A stretch of DNA of 64,000 nucleotides from Anseranas semipalmata (lineage: Eukaryota > Chordata > Aves > Anseriformes > Anseranatidae). Position 1 is the stretch's first letter; every line of letters starts with the position of its first letter. The stretch lies in the NCBI GenBank assembly GCA_013399115.1, contig VXAA01003984.1:562617-626616 (forward strand). The letters are read 5' to 3'. Of the stretch, positions 26,033-39,018 are shown in pieces. The notes under the pieces are model-generated. The model searched no databases. It was given only the letters and a program-made list of their open reading frames with translations, and was not told where the DNA came from. Position numbers and translations under genes: made by a program.

Positions 26033-26969
26033 AAAACCTACAAGAACAAATAAACAAAACATGTTTGGTAGACAAAGCAGGATTGGATGAAACTCTTCAT
26101 CTAAACAAGGAAAGGGAATGCAGATTGGAGGGATGCATGCATATTATATGCAGAAATATGAACCCCATGTGCCAGTCATGGCCTGAAGCTATTTTCTTCT
26201 GCATTGTATCTCTTATTGCCAATCCATATTAAATACACGAGAAAGATGGAGTAACAAGATGGGATGACAGAAAGTATTTGCTAGAGAACAGTTCTAAACT
26301 TCAGTAGGAAGTATTTCAATGGTATTAAGGAGTTTTGGCTTAGGACACAGATTCTTATCTTTAAATGCCCTGTACTCAGAAAATTCAGGACAAGCGGGAG
26401 AGAACTATTTTCAATAAAACTCTAAAGGCTGTACCCAAGTTTTGCTAAAAGAAAATACCATAAAGAAGTCAGACAATTTGGTTTACAGCAGAAATGGGGA
26501 AATAGTATTTAGCCATCTGTCCTTTCTCTTAATGTATTAAACACTGCACAATCACCAGCCAGAAACATTTTTTTCCATATAGCTTTCATTGTAAATATGG
26601 GATGATAAAACACACCTGAATTCAAAAGATAGGTGATGGAAATGTGAGTTAACAAGGACACAATATAAAGGTAACATCCTGTTTTATTACAATGTTGCCA
26701 CCCTTTATTTAACTGTAACACACTATGAAGAATAAGGAGCCATTTGAATCCACCCCCAGCCTTGGCAATAAAAGTGATTGATCTCCACTACCTCAGTGAC
26801 ATTCACAGCTTTCAAGATGGTACAGAATTTTTTTGAAAACTTTATATTGAATATGTAAGTTGGTGTGCACACTCTTCACAAAGATGAATTTCACTAATGT
26901 ATGTTTCTCTATTGCCTTATAATTAATTGTTTCTATTTCAGCAGCACATATAACCTCTAACAGAGATGG

Positions 26970-27050
26970 AGGCCCCAGGTGAGCAAGGCACCGTGCAAAT
27001 GTCTAATGAGCGACTATCCCAGACCTGAACAGTTTATCATCAAAATCGAA
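26970..27050 (-). mobile_element. L2-like LINE 3' fragment
   Basis: Read on the minus strand, the block gives a GATGATAAACTGTTCAGGTC-type start, then a CATTTGCACGGTGCCTTGC segment and GGGGCC. This follows the amniote pattern TTGTAAGCTCTTCGGGGCAGGGACTGTCTC…TTTGTACAGCGCCTAGCACAATGGGGCC. Both halves keep their spacing, which makes chance less likely. Confidence 0.5.
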
Positions 27051-27390
27051 AACAACACCAAGGCTTCAGCCACTTTCCAGAGCAGGAAAATAATGTGATC
27101 ATCCCCCATAATTTCTTAAGTCCTTGATAAAACATGGAGAGACCTTGATTCATTATTCTCATCTGCTTGCTAATTTTAGCAGGAAGCAACTATGGACAGT
27201 AAGTGATGAATGCTAAATATTGACATGTTTGCATCCTTTGCCATCTGAAAGGTTCACCATGACAGACTGCTGCTTGCCTCACCTACCATTAAAGCTGTTT
27301 CCAAATACAAAAATGGCAGAAAAAAAGGAGTACCAGGACACTTATGAAAACAACCTTCACTAAAAGTTAATGCTAACTGAAATAAAAAAA

Positions 27391-27416
27391 TGCTTCTTTC
27401 TTTCTTTCTTTCTTTT

Positions 27417-27448
<32 letters not shown>

Positions 27449-27612
27449 TCCTTTCTTTCTTCCTTTCTTTCCTTTCTTTCTCTCTTTCTCTTTGTTTCTT
27501 TCTCTCTTTCTTTCTTTCTCTCTTTCTTTCTTTCTCTCTTTCTTTCTTTCTCTCTTTCTTTCTCTCTTTCTCTTTCTCTCTCTTTCTCCTCTCCCTCTCC
27601 CTCTCTCTCTCT
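27391..27612 (+). repeat. Long (CTTT)n/(CTCTTT)n pyrimidine tract
   Basis: About 222 bp of almost pure pyrimidine, with one G near 27494. It starts as regular CTTT units and becomes a CTCTTT and CTCCCT mixture toward the right. The homopurine strand is the minus strand. The tract creates open frames in several phases, all Phe/Ser/Leu or Lys/Arg/Glu repeats. Mirror symmetry in the regular part could form triplex DNA. Confidence 0.97.
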
Positions 27613-27831
27613 TCATTAACTCCCATCCAAATGCATATCCCTGCCTCTTTTGCTCTCCTGCAGTGACAGGAAACTGAAGAAAATTGATGCACTAACAGTT
27701 CTAATATGACATTCAAAAAGTGACTTTTTGATTTTCAATTAACCTTGCACAAAGAAGAAATACAGAAATTCACCCCCTTTGTTCTTGGCTGTGTATGCTA
27801 TCCAGGCTAGTGTTGGTAGGAGTGAACAAGA

Positions 27832-27852
27832 GGGGCTGGGCTGGGGAGGGGG
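27832..27852 (+). other. Predicted G-quadruplex motif
   Basis: GGGG-CT-GGG-CT-GGGG-A-GGGGG: four G-runs with loops of 2, 2 and 1 bases. It lies 220 bp after the long pyrimidine tract and at the left edge of a candidate conserved block. Confidence 0.65.
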
Positions 27853-27869
27853 AAATTGGCACCTTGTTC

Positions 27870-28110
27870 AAGCACTCCACTGCTATTTGCACAAAACGAG
27901 ACAAGACTACCCTGCAGTAATTACTCTCTGAAGGGGGAACCAGGTAGGAGAGAGAGTGCTCTTGTCATTTGTTTGACTTAATTGTATGCTTTTATGAGCC
28001 GTCTGGCTGGAAGGATTAAAGTTACTTTTAATAACACTTTCTTTCAAAAGAATTTGATTTGAGATTTCCCAGCAGGGCTGCCTACCAAGCAGCAGGACCC
28101 TTTTCTTCCT
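27870..28110. promoter_or_regulatory. Candidate conserved non-coding element
   Basis: Repeat-free sequence of mixed composition with clustered motifs typical of distal enhancers: GCAGTAATTACTC (homeodomain TAATTA), TTTATGAGCCG, TTAATAAC and an E-box-like CATTTG. It has no open frame with coding character. The judgement is by texture only, since no alignment could be made. Confidence 0.25.
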
Positions 28111-30475
28111 TCCAGCCCCCTGTTCCTTCAGTATTCTCCCCTCCTCCCCCCTCTTCCTCCCTCCATGAACACCAGCATTGTTCTATTTGGCTAAGAGAAG
28201 CCAGCCTGGATAATGCAGCATAAAGTCAATTTTGTATATATGCTTATATAAATAAGGCTAAGAAAATGTATGAATAAGAACAGCCTTTCCTAAGACACTA
28301 AGCACAAAAAAAAGTGAGTCAGTCTGGTTTTCTTTTGGTTGCCTTAGATAAAATGGTGTTACAAGAGGGAAAAGATTCATTAGATACCTGCAGAACAGGC
28401 TAAAAAGTGGGTTGAGAACATTCGTACAAAACATCTTTGCTTTTATGAAATAAAAATGTAAAGTTAGAGTGAAGCATATTTCTTGAAAATATATGAAAGA
28501 GCCTAGAGAATGATTTCTTGCTGTCATGGGGAACTATTTCTTAGATGTAGGTCTTCAGAGATATTTGGTGGGCCACAAATTAATGCATTTTAGTTTATCT
28601 TTTATCTTAACTCATCCAACATAAACAAATATAAATAAATAATATATAAAGGAAAACAAAACAAAAAAGTATCATCATGGTTTGTGGGAATTAAGCTGTC
28701 TCTTTTCCTGGCATATCATCCGGGATCCTCTGCCTATGGATAATTTGAGTTAATGTGATATTAACAAGCTATATCCAGCAAACTGTAGACTGATAGATGA
28801 AGATAGGCCAGTTAAATATCTGTTCCCTCATTGAATGTGCACTTTTAAACTATTAGATAAGAGTTATTACAGGAAATACTATACACTTGCACAGTAAAAC
28901 CCATAAACTCTAAGTTTAGGGCTTTTTTACGGCTATTATTTCATTTGCGTTTTTAAGAAGCACAGCTTAAATTTTTGTTTTGCTTGTTTTCTTAGAAGAA
29001 ACAAGGACAAACAAAATCAAATAGTTTCACAAGAAAATAGTTCCTCTGTTCCCTGAAGGAGATCCCCTAAGATCCTTAAGCTTGATATTTGTGATAATTT
29101 CACTGTCTATTTACAAGTCATTTATAAACTCTATCCATCATTTATGCACTTTCTATGCATTATGTTAAAATATATGATATAATGCCACCAAAATTGGTCT
29201 TGTTCAATTTTTCACCCATCTGGGAAAGATGCCTGTTTTACTAGGGTACTTGGTGTCAAACTCCTTGCTTGCAAACATTTCACACCTGACACATAAATGC
29301 ATTGCATTTTTATGTCTGTAGCAGTAATTAACAACACTATCATTTATCCTGCATTCTTGAAGCCTGAGGTGATTACTAGTTGTGCATACCCATGACCATT
29401 AACAAGACTAGCCTATGGATACTTAACATGTACTTGAACATAATCAGCTGCATCCAATACGTAAGGGTTTGGGACACCAAACTCATCTGCCAAAAATGTT
29501 TGTGCCTCATCTTGAACTATTTTGAAATTGTTTTTTCTGCATCTGAAGTGAGCTCTTTATTCAGCTGACTGAAAAATCCACTTGACAATAGCTTAATTCT
29601 CCTTTCTGACCTGCTACACCATGTATATATTAACTAGTCAAAGAGAGAAAACAGAAAATGAACTTAGGTCATTAATTTCTGAAGGAAATGATTTTGGCAT
29701 TGCTTAATTCTTAATGGGCTTATTTGTTCATCTACATGAAAAAAATTAAAAGATTTTAGGGATAAAGTGGTGAATATCAAATTATCTGTGCATTTTTGTA
29801 TTATTTTCTCTATCTTGAAAGCCTTCAAAAGATAGGAAGGGTATTTCCCTTAGAGATCTAATCAAACACATATTTTACTTAGAAAAAGGTCATTTTTTTT
29901 CCTGATGTTTTCTCCATTGCTTGTATGTGAAAAATTATACAGATGCCCTGTGTTGAACAAACATAATAATTTCCTAACGTAATTAGTTTGTGTTCTAACA
30001 CAAATGCCCTCTTTGAGTAGTGGAGGATGGTTCGTGTTTGAAATAGTTACTGTCTACATAACTTCAGGCAACTGAGTAAAGTGGACTGGAGCTCCCTTTA
30101 AATTGTAACACCATTACTTCTGGAGGTCCCATCATTCAACACCATAAGTTTTTACCTGAGATAGCGAGCTGAACATTAAATTTATTTTATTTTATTTTTT
30201 CTACAAAAACAGGATGAAGTTAGACATTTGGAAAACCTGTACACATTTGTGCACACTTTTACAGTTTCCATGAAGTCTTTGCTAAACAAATGCAACTTTT
30301 TACACCGCTAAATGCCCTGCATGAGTTAACAGTGTGGTTTGAAGCTGCCTGAACAATGAGCACACAGGAAATTAACAAGTTATTAACTAGTAAATAATTA
30401 GTAAATAAGTAAGGTAAACAATAAGTAATAAACAGTCATACAGTGTGTATTTTCTTCCCCTATCTAGGTAGTAGC

Positions 30476-30476
<1 letters not shown>

Positions 30477-30511
<35 letters not shown>

Positions 30512-30530
30512 GTTATTATTTTATTTTTTA
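30477..30530 (+). repeat. (TTA)n microsatellite
   Basis: About 12 uninterrupted TTA units, then a TTG variant and a T-rich end. Confidence 0.92.
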
Positions 30531-31218
30531 AACTGAGGCAACAGCAACTGAGTTATCTCCCCAATCTTTGCAGTATGTGGTAATTTGAGGAACTGTGTAA
30601 GAAAAATAAGTAGATTTAAAACTACTATGTTTAGAAATTATTTCTGCATTTTCCAAGCAGAAATACCTGAAAAATGACAACTCACTGCTAGCCTCACAGA
30701 AAACAGAACATCTTATGTGAGTGACCTTTATAGCTACAAGTATAAAAAGTTGTAAGATGACTATCAATGAATTTGTTCTATCAAAACAGTGGTCAACAAC
30801 AGGCTGTGAAGTCTATCTAGCAAAATTAAGAAGTGAAAGAAAAATAAAATATGATTGTATGAGTGTATGATTCAATGAGTGTATGATAGAACCTTCATAT
30901 GATTATGACCCTGTAGCTCCTAGATTTTACATGCACTGCTTTCTAAAATCTTTGAAGACCATAACAGTAAAGATAGGTTCTATTAATTCCACTCCCCTTC
31001 TTCTTTTAGGATAACATTATGTGATGACTTTTAACCATACTAACATTCCATTTGTATGGAATTGTTGTTTTTAATCGCAGTCCAAGAGAGCCCAGCATCC
31101 TTCCAGTGATGCTTTCACCAAAAAAAAAGAACCTTGAGCTCTCATTAGTTCTTATTTATATGTTATGAGTAATCAAGGACAAAATCAGTCTTCATAGTCT
31201 TTGTTAAGATTTCTACCC

Positions 31219-31268
31219 TTTAAAAAAACAACACAAAACAAAACAAAACAAAAAAACCAACCCCCCCA
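31219..31268 (+). repeat. A-rich AAAAC repeat ending in C7
   Basis: AAAAAAACAACACAAAAC, AAAACAAAAC units, then CCAACCCCCCC. Confidence 0.8.
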
Positions 31269-31959
31269 ACAACAGTATCTTTTGCAAACCTCGTTATTCC
31301 TTAAGACCAGACAGATGCTGTAAAAAGGCAGCAAATATATAAACTGTTTCTTTCTTCTACAGCTGCAGTTAAATAAGATGAAGGTTCTTTGTCTTGCTCT
31401 CTTTCTCTAACCTCATGCTGCAGGTCACTACAGTAATGATCTCTCACAGCCGGTTCCCTCATTAAGCTCCCTAGTGATTGTATATTACTAGTTCTTTTAT
31501 GTAAAAACTAAAAGTTAGACACATGATGAGATAACCTCTTGATTCATACTCACATACACATACTGTTCAAGCATGACACACATGACTTTACAGATCTAGA
31601 AATAGTATCAGAATTGAACCCTACTGCCAGTTTCACCAAAGCACAGTCACAAACAAATTTGGGCATCAAGCAGAAATCCACTTTCCCTGCTCCTGTTCAT
31701 GATATAATACTGAAAGACATATCCTGCTGCACTACAGCTAGTAAATTAGACAGAAGATATTGCTGCTCGTGGTCTCATCCCATAACAATTGTAGTACATG
31801 CAGACGATTAGGCTGAACTGTAAAGTTCATTTATTCATAAAAACGTGGTCATCATGTTTTGGAAAGCTACAACACCCAGAACACTTGTTTTAATTTTATC
31901 TTTCGTTGTTATTATTATTATTAATCTCAAACTAAAATTATGCTTCTTTAAAAAACAGT

Positions 31960-32005
31960 CCCAAATATTTCCATGCTGAATTCCCAGATATTTCCATGCT
32001 GAGTT
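31960..32005 (+). repeat. Two-copy tandem duplication, 23-bp period
   Basis: CCCAAATATTTCCATGCTG-AATT and CCCAGATATTTCCATGCTG-AGTT are adjacent and differ at two positions. Confidence 0.9.
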
Positions 32006-33701
32006 TTGTTTAGTGTTAGCAGTGTTTTTCCTTCCTGTATTAGTGAATCCACCAAATGATTCTTGATCATTTCCATCAGAATAAATACAATCTCCCTTCT
32101 AGCAGTTTATTTATTAGTATCTGGGACTCAGGATCCCCTGAAGTCTGGGGGTATGCTTATACCACTCCATCTTAGGCTGAGCCTATGTTCCTTTAAATAT
32201 TCCAATAACTTCAATTAGTTTTATAATGACTAATTTTAGGTAGAACTGTATCAAAACAGTGTAGCATCTATGAACGTGTTATTTACCTCTCAAGCAGAGC
32301 ATATTTATTTTTTAATGTGATATGTTCACAGCTTTTCCAAGATGTGCACTATAGACTTGCATTCCCTATGTTTGGTCTCAGAGCAATGGTGATTCTTTGT
32401 CTGAAAAGTTTGAGTTGAATCAGTTCAGCCAGTTCTGAGTTATGTTTGTAAGAAAAAATACAATGATGTTTCCATATGTTTGATTTGGGATTATTGAGCT
32501 TGACTAACTCCAAATGGCTGAAACTGGAAACATCAAACTTAGCAAGCCTATAACACTCAGTGAGGAAGGACAGACAACGAAGCCTCAAAAGAAACAAGAT
32601 TTAAAGTTATGAATATTTAAATTTGGCTTATTTACAAATGCAGGCAGTCCATTTTTCATTCTGATTTTCATGTTGCCCTCAAGCTAACACAATTTAGTAT
32701 ACTGGGTGCACATTAGGTCCTTTCGGATTTAAATTGTCTTAACTGCTCAAAGTTTTACAGTGATAACCCAGTTTTTCAAGATGTCTTGGGCAAAAGAGTT
32801 TCTCCCACACCTCTTGGAAACAAGCTTGGCTTTCCTAGGAGTAAGGGTGGAACTCATCTTCACTAACATTGTAATTTATCCCTCGAAGAGACGTGCAAAA
32901 TTTTGTGAATTTGCCATAAAAGGGTGTGAACCATAGTTACATGTTGGGTAGTCAGCAGCATAACAATGAATCTTACTTTAAGTGTATTTGATATTCGCTA
33001 CTCGAATTTAAAATCACATTTTGACTGTCCAGACACTTGAAATAACATATGGAAACGCTTCTTTAGATGTAAGTGTAACTTTGCACGACTGATGTTCTCC
33101 ATAAGCACATGAAGGCACCATTTGCTTTCCTTTTCCCTCCTGAACGTTTAGAAAGCCAAGAAACTTTCAGGGAGATTAAGGGGACCAAGCAAGAAACTCT
33201 AAGACTCATTGATGACATTTCTATACTCCAAAGTTAGGCAGTTAAACCTAAGTTAGTCACCCTGGTTTGTTTTTTCACTCAGCAGCAAAAAAATAGCAGA
33301 TTAAAAAGAATGATTCATCTCCTCCCATGATAGACTCTAAAATAAACTGGATGCATCCCTCAGAAGATGCTTATTTTCTACATGAGAAAAGTGGCTGTGT
33401 GGTTCTTAGCTGCCTACCGGGGTTAACTCTCAACATCTTTTTAGGTCTTTTGAAAACTTACTGCAGAACTGACTGTATCCCACTGAATTGCAGCTGAACA
33501 ATATTTATGATTTCTTTTCATTCTTTGACATGCACCCTTTGCCCCTTAGTGTCTTTTTTTAGGCTCAATTCGGGGTAAATTAGACTCATCCGAGCCTTAA
33601 TTTGCACAGTTCTCAGCCCTTACCTAGCACATGATTATAAACAGGACAGTCATAAAGTTATTTCCCATTAATACACTTCCAATGTTGAATGGAGTCAAAT
33701 G

Positions 33702-33727
33702 TTTTGTTTTGTTTGTTTGTTTGTTTT
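33702..33727 (+). repeat. (TTTG)n microsatellite
   Basis: TTTTG/TTTG units, about 26 bp. Confidence 0.8.
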
Positions 33728-35286
33728 AAACACTGTTATGGGGTTGAAAGACATAACATAAAAGTCACAACACAACAAAACGTACAATCGTAGAAGTTAC
33801 TTCAGTAGCCACAGGGCTACTCCAGTGCAGTGCATGCCCCTTAGCAAGGCTCTGCCCATTAAGCCAGTTCCTTAAATGACTCATCCACAGGAGCTGAAGG
33901 AGCTGAGCACGTCCCTGACAGCACTGCTGGTTTAGCCACAGGCAAAGTTGGTAATTTCCTGAGGCAGAAGATTGCTGATGGGAATAATGCAGTTATGGTC
34001 CTGCCCTCTGTTTCCTTGGTGTAATGAAAAGGCAGGTCTGCAGTTATTGCCCCTAAGGGAGGAGCTGGGGGAGAGACACTACTGCTTCAGAGGAGAAGGT
34101 AATTTCAGTCAACAAAAGCAATTGTCTGCTTTTCATCAGGCAATCATCCCCCATCAGGGATGACTTTCCATCCTTCCAGTGGCAGCAGAAACAGCAAGCC
34201 TACCTCTCCAGAGCTATTTCCTTTTCTTTCACACATCTACCTCTTTCCTTTTTTATCTCCCCTTCCCATAACAGAAACCTCACTGGCTGCAGAAGCAAAG
34301 TTCATTTTTCCCCACACTGTCGAGAGCTCCGGTGCTTGCTCTGGTTTTCGTTCAGGGTCTTGGGCTGTAATTCCAGGGAATGATTAAGAGTATTTCATCT
34401 AGGCTGGACTTCTGATTTTTTTTTTCTCCCTATCAAGTTTCAGCTACTTAAAATAGAAATATTTAATAAAGGAAAGAGAATGAATTTTGATGCTACCAAC
34501 TGTTAAGCAATTTAAGTTGTAGCTGTACTAACCTTAGAGTAAATGAACCCTGGTCTGGGAGCTGCATGATCAAATGCAGTTACAGAATAATTTAGTCCAG
34601 TAGAATATTTCAGTAATGAAATAGAAACTCATTCTGGGCACATTTAAAGCTCTCACTTGTCACTTGCTCCTGATAGTCAGGTTCCATACAGATGTGTAAG
34701 TTCCTGAACAAACTTTGAATAAATTGTTCAAGTTCGCATCACTAGCTGAGATTGTCAGCTGATTATTCCCAACCCTATAATATCTTGCAAGTGTGACAGA
34801 GTGTGATAGTTTCCAGAAATTTGTACAGATAACTAGCATATAAATATCCAGACAAAAGATAGTCTTTGCTGAGTGTAGCTTATAACCTTCTGGGTCAATG
34901 GCTCTTCTCTTCCCACACTGTTCTTATTACAAGACTATTTTTAAATGACTAATAACACAGAAAAGGATCAGAGGTCACAATAATGACCACTGTAGTATCT
35001 TCAATTTTATATCCCAAATGATTGAACAGGGGATTGTGTATTAGAAACCATATATTTTATTTGAAGACTAACCTATGGAAAAGTGGAAACCCTAGTTGAG
35101 TTATTTTATTGCACCATGTATCAGCTACATCATCAATAAACTGGACATGATGACACTTAATATCTTTAAATACAATAGCATGAAGAAATGTAAAGGTAGT
35201 TTATAAACAAGACATAGTGTTACTGTTGAAAAGACTGAAATGTGATTGCTTTCTACCATTTTATTAAATTCTATTGCCTGGCTACT

Positions 35287-35394
35287 CTATTTTATTTTAT
35301 TTTATTTTATTTTATTTTATTTTATTTTATTTTATTTTATTTTATTTTATCTTATCTTATCTTATTTTATTTTATTTTATTTTATTTCATTTTT
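35287..35394 (+). repeat. (TTTTA)n pentanucleotide array
   Basis: About 21 units of TTTTA, with three adjacent units changed to TTATC near 35350-35364 and one TTTCA at the end. It is the longest regular pentanucleotide array in the window. Confidence 0.96.
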
Positions 35395-35414
35395 TCTGGG
35401 TAGGGATATTTTAA

Positions 35415-35600
35415 ATCTTTAAGCAGCTGTGACAGTGGTCATTTCATTTGCCATTGGAGCCCAGACACTTAAACAATTCATTGCTCTTGGAATACATGCC
35501 TGATGCCTTATAATTAGCACTGTGCTGCTTAATTGTCATAGCCACTGACATTGAAGTGATCAGGTTCAAGAGCTCATTGACCGGGGAGGCCAGAACCAGA
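35415..35600. promoter_or_regulatory. Candidate conserved non-coding element
   Basis: Repeat-free block just after the (TTTTA)n array. It contains CTTATAATTAGCAC and GCTTAATTGTC (homeodomain-like), CAGCTG (E-box), CATTGAAGTGATCAGG and TTCAAGAGCTCATTGACCGG with a retained CpG. There is no coding frame. Judged by texture only. Confidence 0.25.
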
Positions 35601-38600
35601 ATGGGTGGCTACTTCTTCCCCATCTTTCCTTGCTCCTTGGTATCATTTTATTCTCCTCACTCCCTGACCAAATGCAAAGGGGCATCTTATCTGCATCCAG
35701 CGTCTTTCTCTAAATTTTAACAAGAAGACCTATTCTAGCTCCAGAAGGCATCTTTCCTTCTTATTCTACATCTCTTGTTTTTACCTTGCAGATTTTACTA
35801 CCTGAACATGTTTTCATGTACCCTGTTTGTATAACTGTCCCACAGATCTTTACCTCTTTGTGATTACATATTATTTAAATATTTATGCTTAGCTTTGTTA
35901 TAAATTCTTGTTCCTGAGTCATAGTGGTGTTATACAGTAGCATTAAAGTGTTATAAAATGCTTATATATAATCTGTAGTTTATTCTACACTAAAAGTTAG
36001 GGGCAAGCTTGAAGTAAAGGAAGCGTAAGGGATGGACAGGGAAAGTGTTCCTGTAGGAGCCCACTCAGTGTCACCTGTTTTGGTAAGTAAGACACATTAT
36101 TTTACATGTCTTCTTTAACTCTAAGAAACATTGGATAACACAAGGTTCACTAAGTGAGTGGACACATAAACAGACAGTAACTTCCTCCTCCTTCTATTGT
36201 CAATAATGGAGTGCATTTCTAGGGCAAACTTCATTAACTGCATTGGAAGATGCAATGAAGCTCTGTGTTGCAGCTGCCGTGTCACAGCCTTAGTGGCAAG
36301 AAACTGTCCAAAGCCAGGGAATTCAAGTCAACAGAGAGGTTAGCATGACTCCAAAACAAAAACAGTTCAGTGATTTTGAATTAAATTACTGGGAAAGCTT
36401 TTGTTCTTTGTAAGATTTGGTTCTATTGACCTTTCATTTCATTTCAAGATTAAAAGAGCTGTCAAAACATAAGGATTTATGATGAGCAGAAATTCTGTTT
36501 TTTGATCAACTGTAATAAGATGTGATCCATGGGAACACATCACTACAGCTATCCAAATAATCTCAATTACTATTGATTAGAACATATCTCTAACAGACTA
36601 ATGTTGCCAACTAGTCTCCGAATCTATTAAAAAAGTGAGACTTGGAAAATTATGAAAGATCCCGATAATTAGGAGTGTATCTCATAACTGTTACTTGTTT
36701 AAATTCTGAAACAATGGAGCTTACACCTTTCTTTTTTCCCTTTTATTTTTTTTTCTATTTTATCCACTGTGTTGTGGAGAACTGCATTACTCTAAGAAAA
36801 GCTTATCTCATGTTTAATACATTTTTAGCTTAATGATAATTTGTGTCAGTGAATTCCACAAGCCTATTAATAAGTTTAATTCAAAATAGCTTTTCTTTTG
36901 ATCATTTTTGATGTATTCTCTTAAAAAAATATTTTCAGAGATAGGTAAAATAATATGTATGAATACATAATTTATTTCTATAAATTATATTGCTTTGTAT
37001 GTAACCATTATGTCATTTTTGTCCCTTTCCAGACTAGACAGTCACCATTGCTTTAATTTCTCCTAACTAGCTGGTATTTTGAGGCTAGACAACTAAAACA
37101 TGCAGGTTCCAAGGCAACATTAAATAGAGTGTTTATTTAAACATACTCTGAAATCTGTTTGTCTACTTGACCTAACTACTGACTTAAATGCAATAAGAAG
37201 GCATTTTAACACCATTAGTATCTGGATTCCAGCCAAAGAAAAGCTCCTTAGTTTATATCCCTTTAGACTGCATTGATGAAACAGCCTAAAAGTAGGTTTA
37301 GTATCACTTAATTTATTTCAAATGGTAAGGCAACTCACAGACTGTATCACAGGGAGACAAAAAAACAAGATTCTGAAGGCTAAAGGACCTGTCCCAGGTT
37401 AGAGTTTTCCAAAAGTATTTTGGAAATTTTGAATTTTCCAATGTTATTGTTTCATTTTGGACTATTGCAAGAGGATTTAATCCTGTGTGGTATGGCAACT
37501 TCACACAGAATATGGTTTTGAAATTGTGTTGAAGAGCATATTTTTCCCCTTTTCAGTTCAAGATTACTATATTTTTTTCTCTCTTGTGTTAATGCCTTTA
37601 GCACAATGAAATTAAGCAGTCCAGATTTCTAATGCAAACTGCTCAGGGACAAGATGCTAAGTGATTCTAAGTGTTTTGTTGAGAGCCACTGTTTAAGTAA
37701 ACATTACAAATTATGGTTATGTGGTATGTAACATAGATTGAAGCCCTTGAGCAATGTATTATTCATAAAATACATCACTTTATCAGTTTGATCATGTTGC
37801 TTTTCTTTAAAGAAGAAGATGACAAGGGTTTTAGTCCTGTTACTGAGGCAGCATGTTAAATGGCAGGAAAGATACATCTTTGAAAGATCCATTTTCCTTT
37901 TCAGAATAGGTCTTTGATTATCTGGAGAAAAGAAGTGACTTTCTTGCAATGTCCTTTCATATGTTATAGCAGATATGACACACTTGGCTATTAGAAAATA
38001 CATTAAATACTAATTTCCACAGCATAATACATGACTTCAATGTTGTATTTGTCTGTACTTTGTTCATATTTTATCTGGTTTATTTATTTGTAATTTTAAA
38101 TTCATTTAAATGACAGGTTTTCTCTAATTAAAAAAAAAAAAAGAATTTCTATGTCAGTATGCCTACAAAAAATATATGACAAAGTATAAAATAAAGTTAA
38201 TGAAAAAGCCTTGTGGGTTTGGATCTATTTACATAGGGCTACATTAGGTTCTACCATCACTCATAACCTCTAACTGCAGGTTAGGTTCCAGTATACCTGC
38301 AATGTGCATGTTAAAAACCAGGTATCTGCATGTCACAACCACACTCCTTTTCTGGTACTTTTGATGGGATGGGAATCTTGGAAAGAGGAAAATGCTCATG
38401 AACAGAGAAATTTCATCATATGCAAGGATGAAACTACTGTCCTCATGCTTTATGTGTATATATGTTGTATTCCTTCATTACAGGTGATTGTTAGAATGGA
38501 TTCAATATCTTTTGGGCTTAAGTAAAGAAGCATGGACAAGAGGGTGCAAAGTGAGCTTCGATTACAGATGGTTTATACAGGCTGTGTTGTAGTATCATAT

Positions 38601-38973
38601 CCCAGGAGTGTTTATAGTTGCAAAGTGTACGTCACATACATTCATACTGAAGAAAATGTTTTGGAAGAAGAAGGAAAGATTAGAAAAAAAAATCTTAGGT
38701 GAGGAAAAGATTTTCTTTTTTATTACAGATAATATGATAGTGCATGAAACATTTTTTTCATAGTCTACTGCTGCAATAAATAAGTTTCTAACATATTTTG
38801 AGGGGGGGGAGTCTAATGCAAATATACGCAGTATAGACATAATTTTGTTTTCTCTACCTGAGCTTTACCAATTTTAACTTCTTACATTCTCTCTTTAAAT
38901 AAACTGTCATTTAATATTAGGTTAATCTTTACATATTAATTCAAAAACATTTATTTATTCCCCAGCTCTATCT

Positions 38974-39018
38974 CCCCTCTCCCTCCACCCATTTTCCCCC
39001 CATCCCCCTCACTCCCCC
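38974..39018 (-). other. C-rich region, predicted G-quadruplexes on minus strand
   Basis: Six runs of 3-6 C (38974-77, 38981-83, 38988-90, 38996-39001, 39004-08, 39014-18) with spacers of 2-5 bases. Confidence 0.6.

Larger units (their letters stand above)
24068..26969. other. Gene-free unique sequence
   Basis: Contains A-rich repeats at 25395 and 25770-25785 and the longest non-repetitive open frame of the window (133 codons, 25831-26232), which I do not accept as a gene. Otherwise nothing recognised. Confidence 0.65.
28111..35286. other. Gene-free unique AT-rich sequence
   Basis: Starts with a pyrimidine-rich stretch (about 28095-28165, CTCCCC/CTTCCT) and contains the listed TTA, AAAAC and TTTG repeats and the 23-bp duplication. 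The segments near 33540-33660 and 33790-33960 are less AT-rich and could be regulatory. No exon was identified. Confidence 0.65.

Noticed and set aside
25831..26232. 133-codon plus-strand open frame, the longest outside simple repeats
   Set aside because: No recognised domain. It crosses a (CAA)n repeat that gives an Asn run, has no promoter or splice context, and a length like this is expected by chance in 64 kb of six frames.
27254..27716. Long open frames on both strands (up to 120 codons) of Lys/Arg/Glu or Phe/Ser/Leu
   Set aside because: They are translations of the CTTT/GAAA microsatellite. Codon content is the tetranucleotide read in each phase, with no non-repeat domain.
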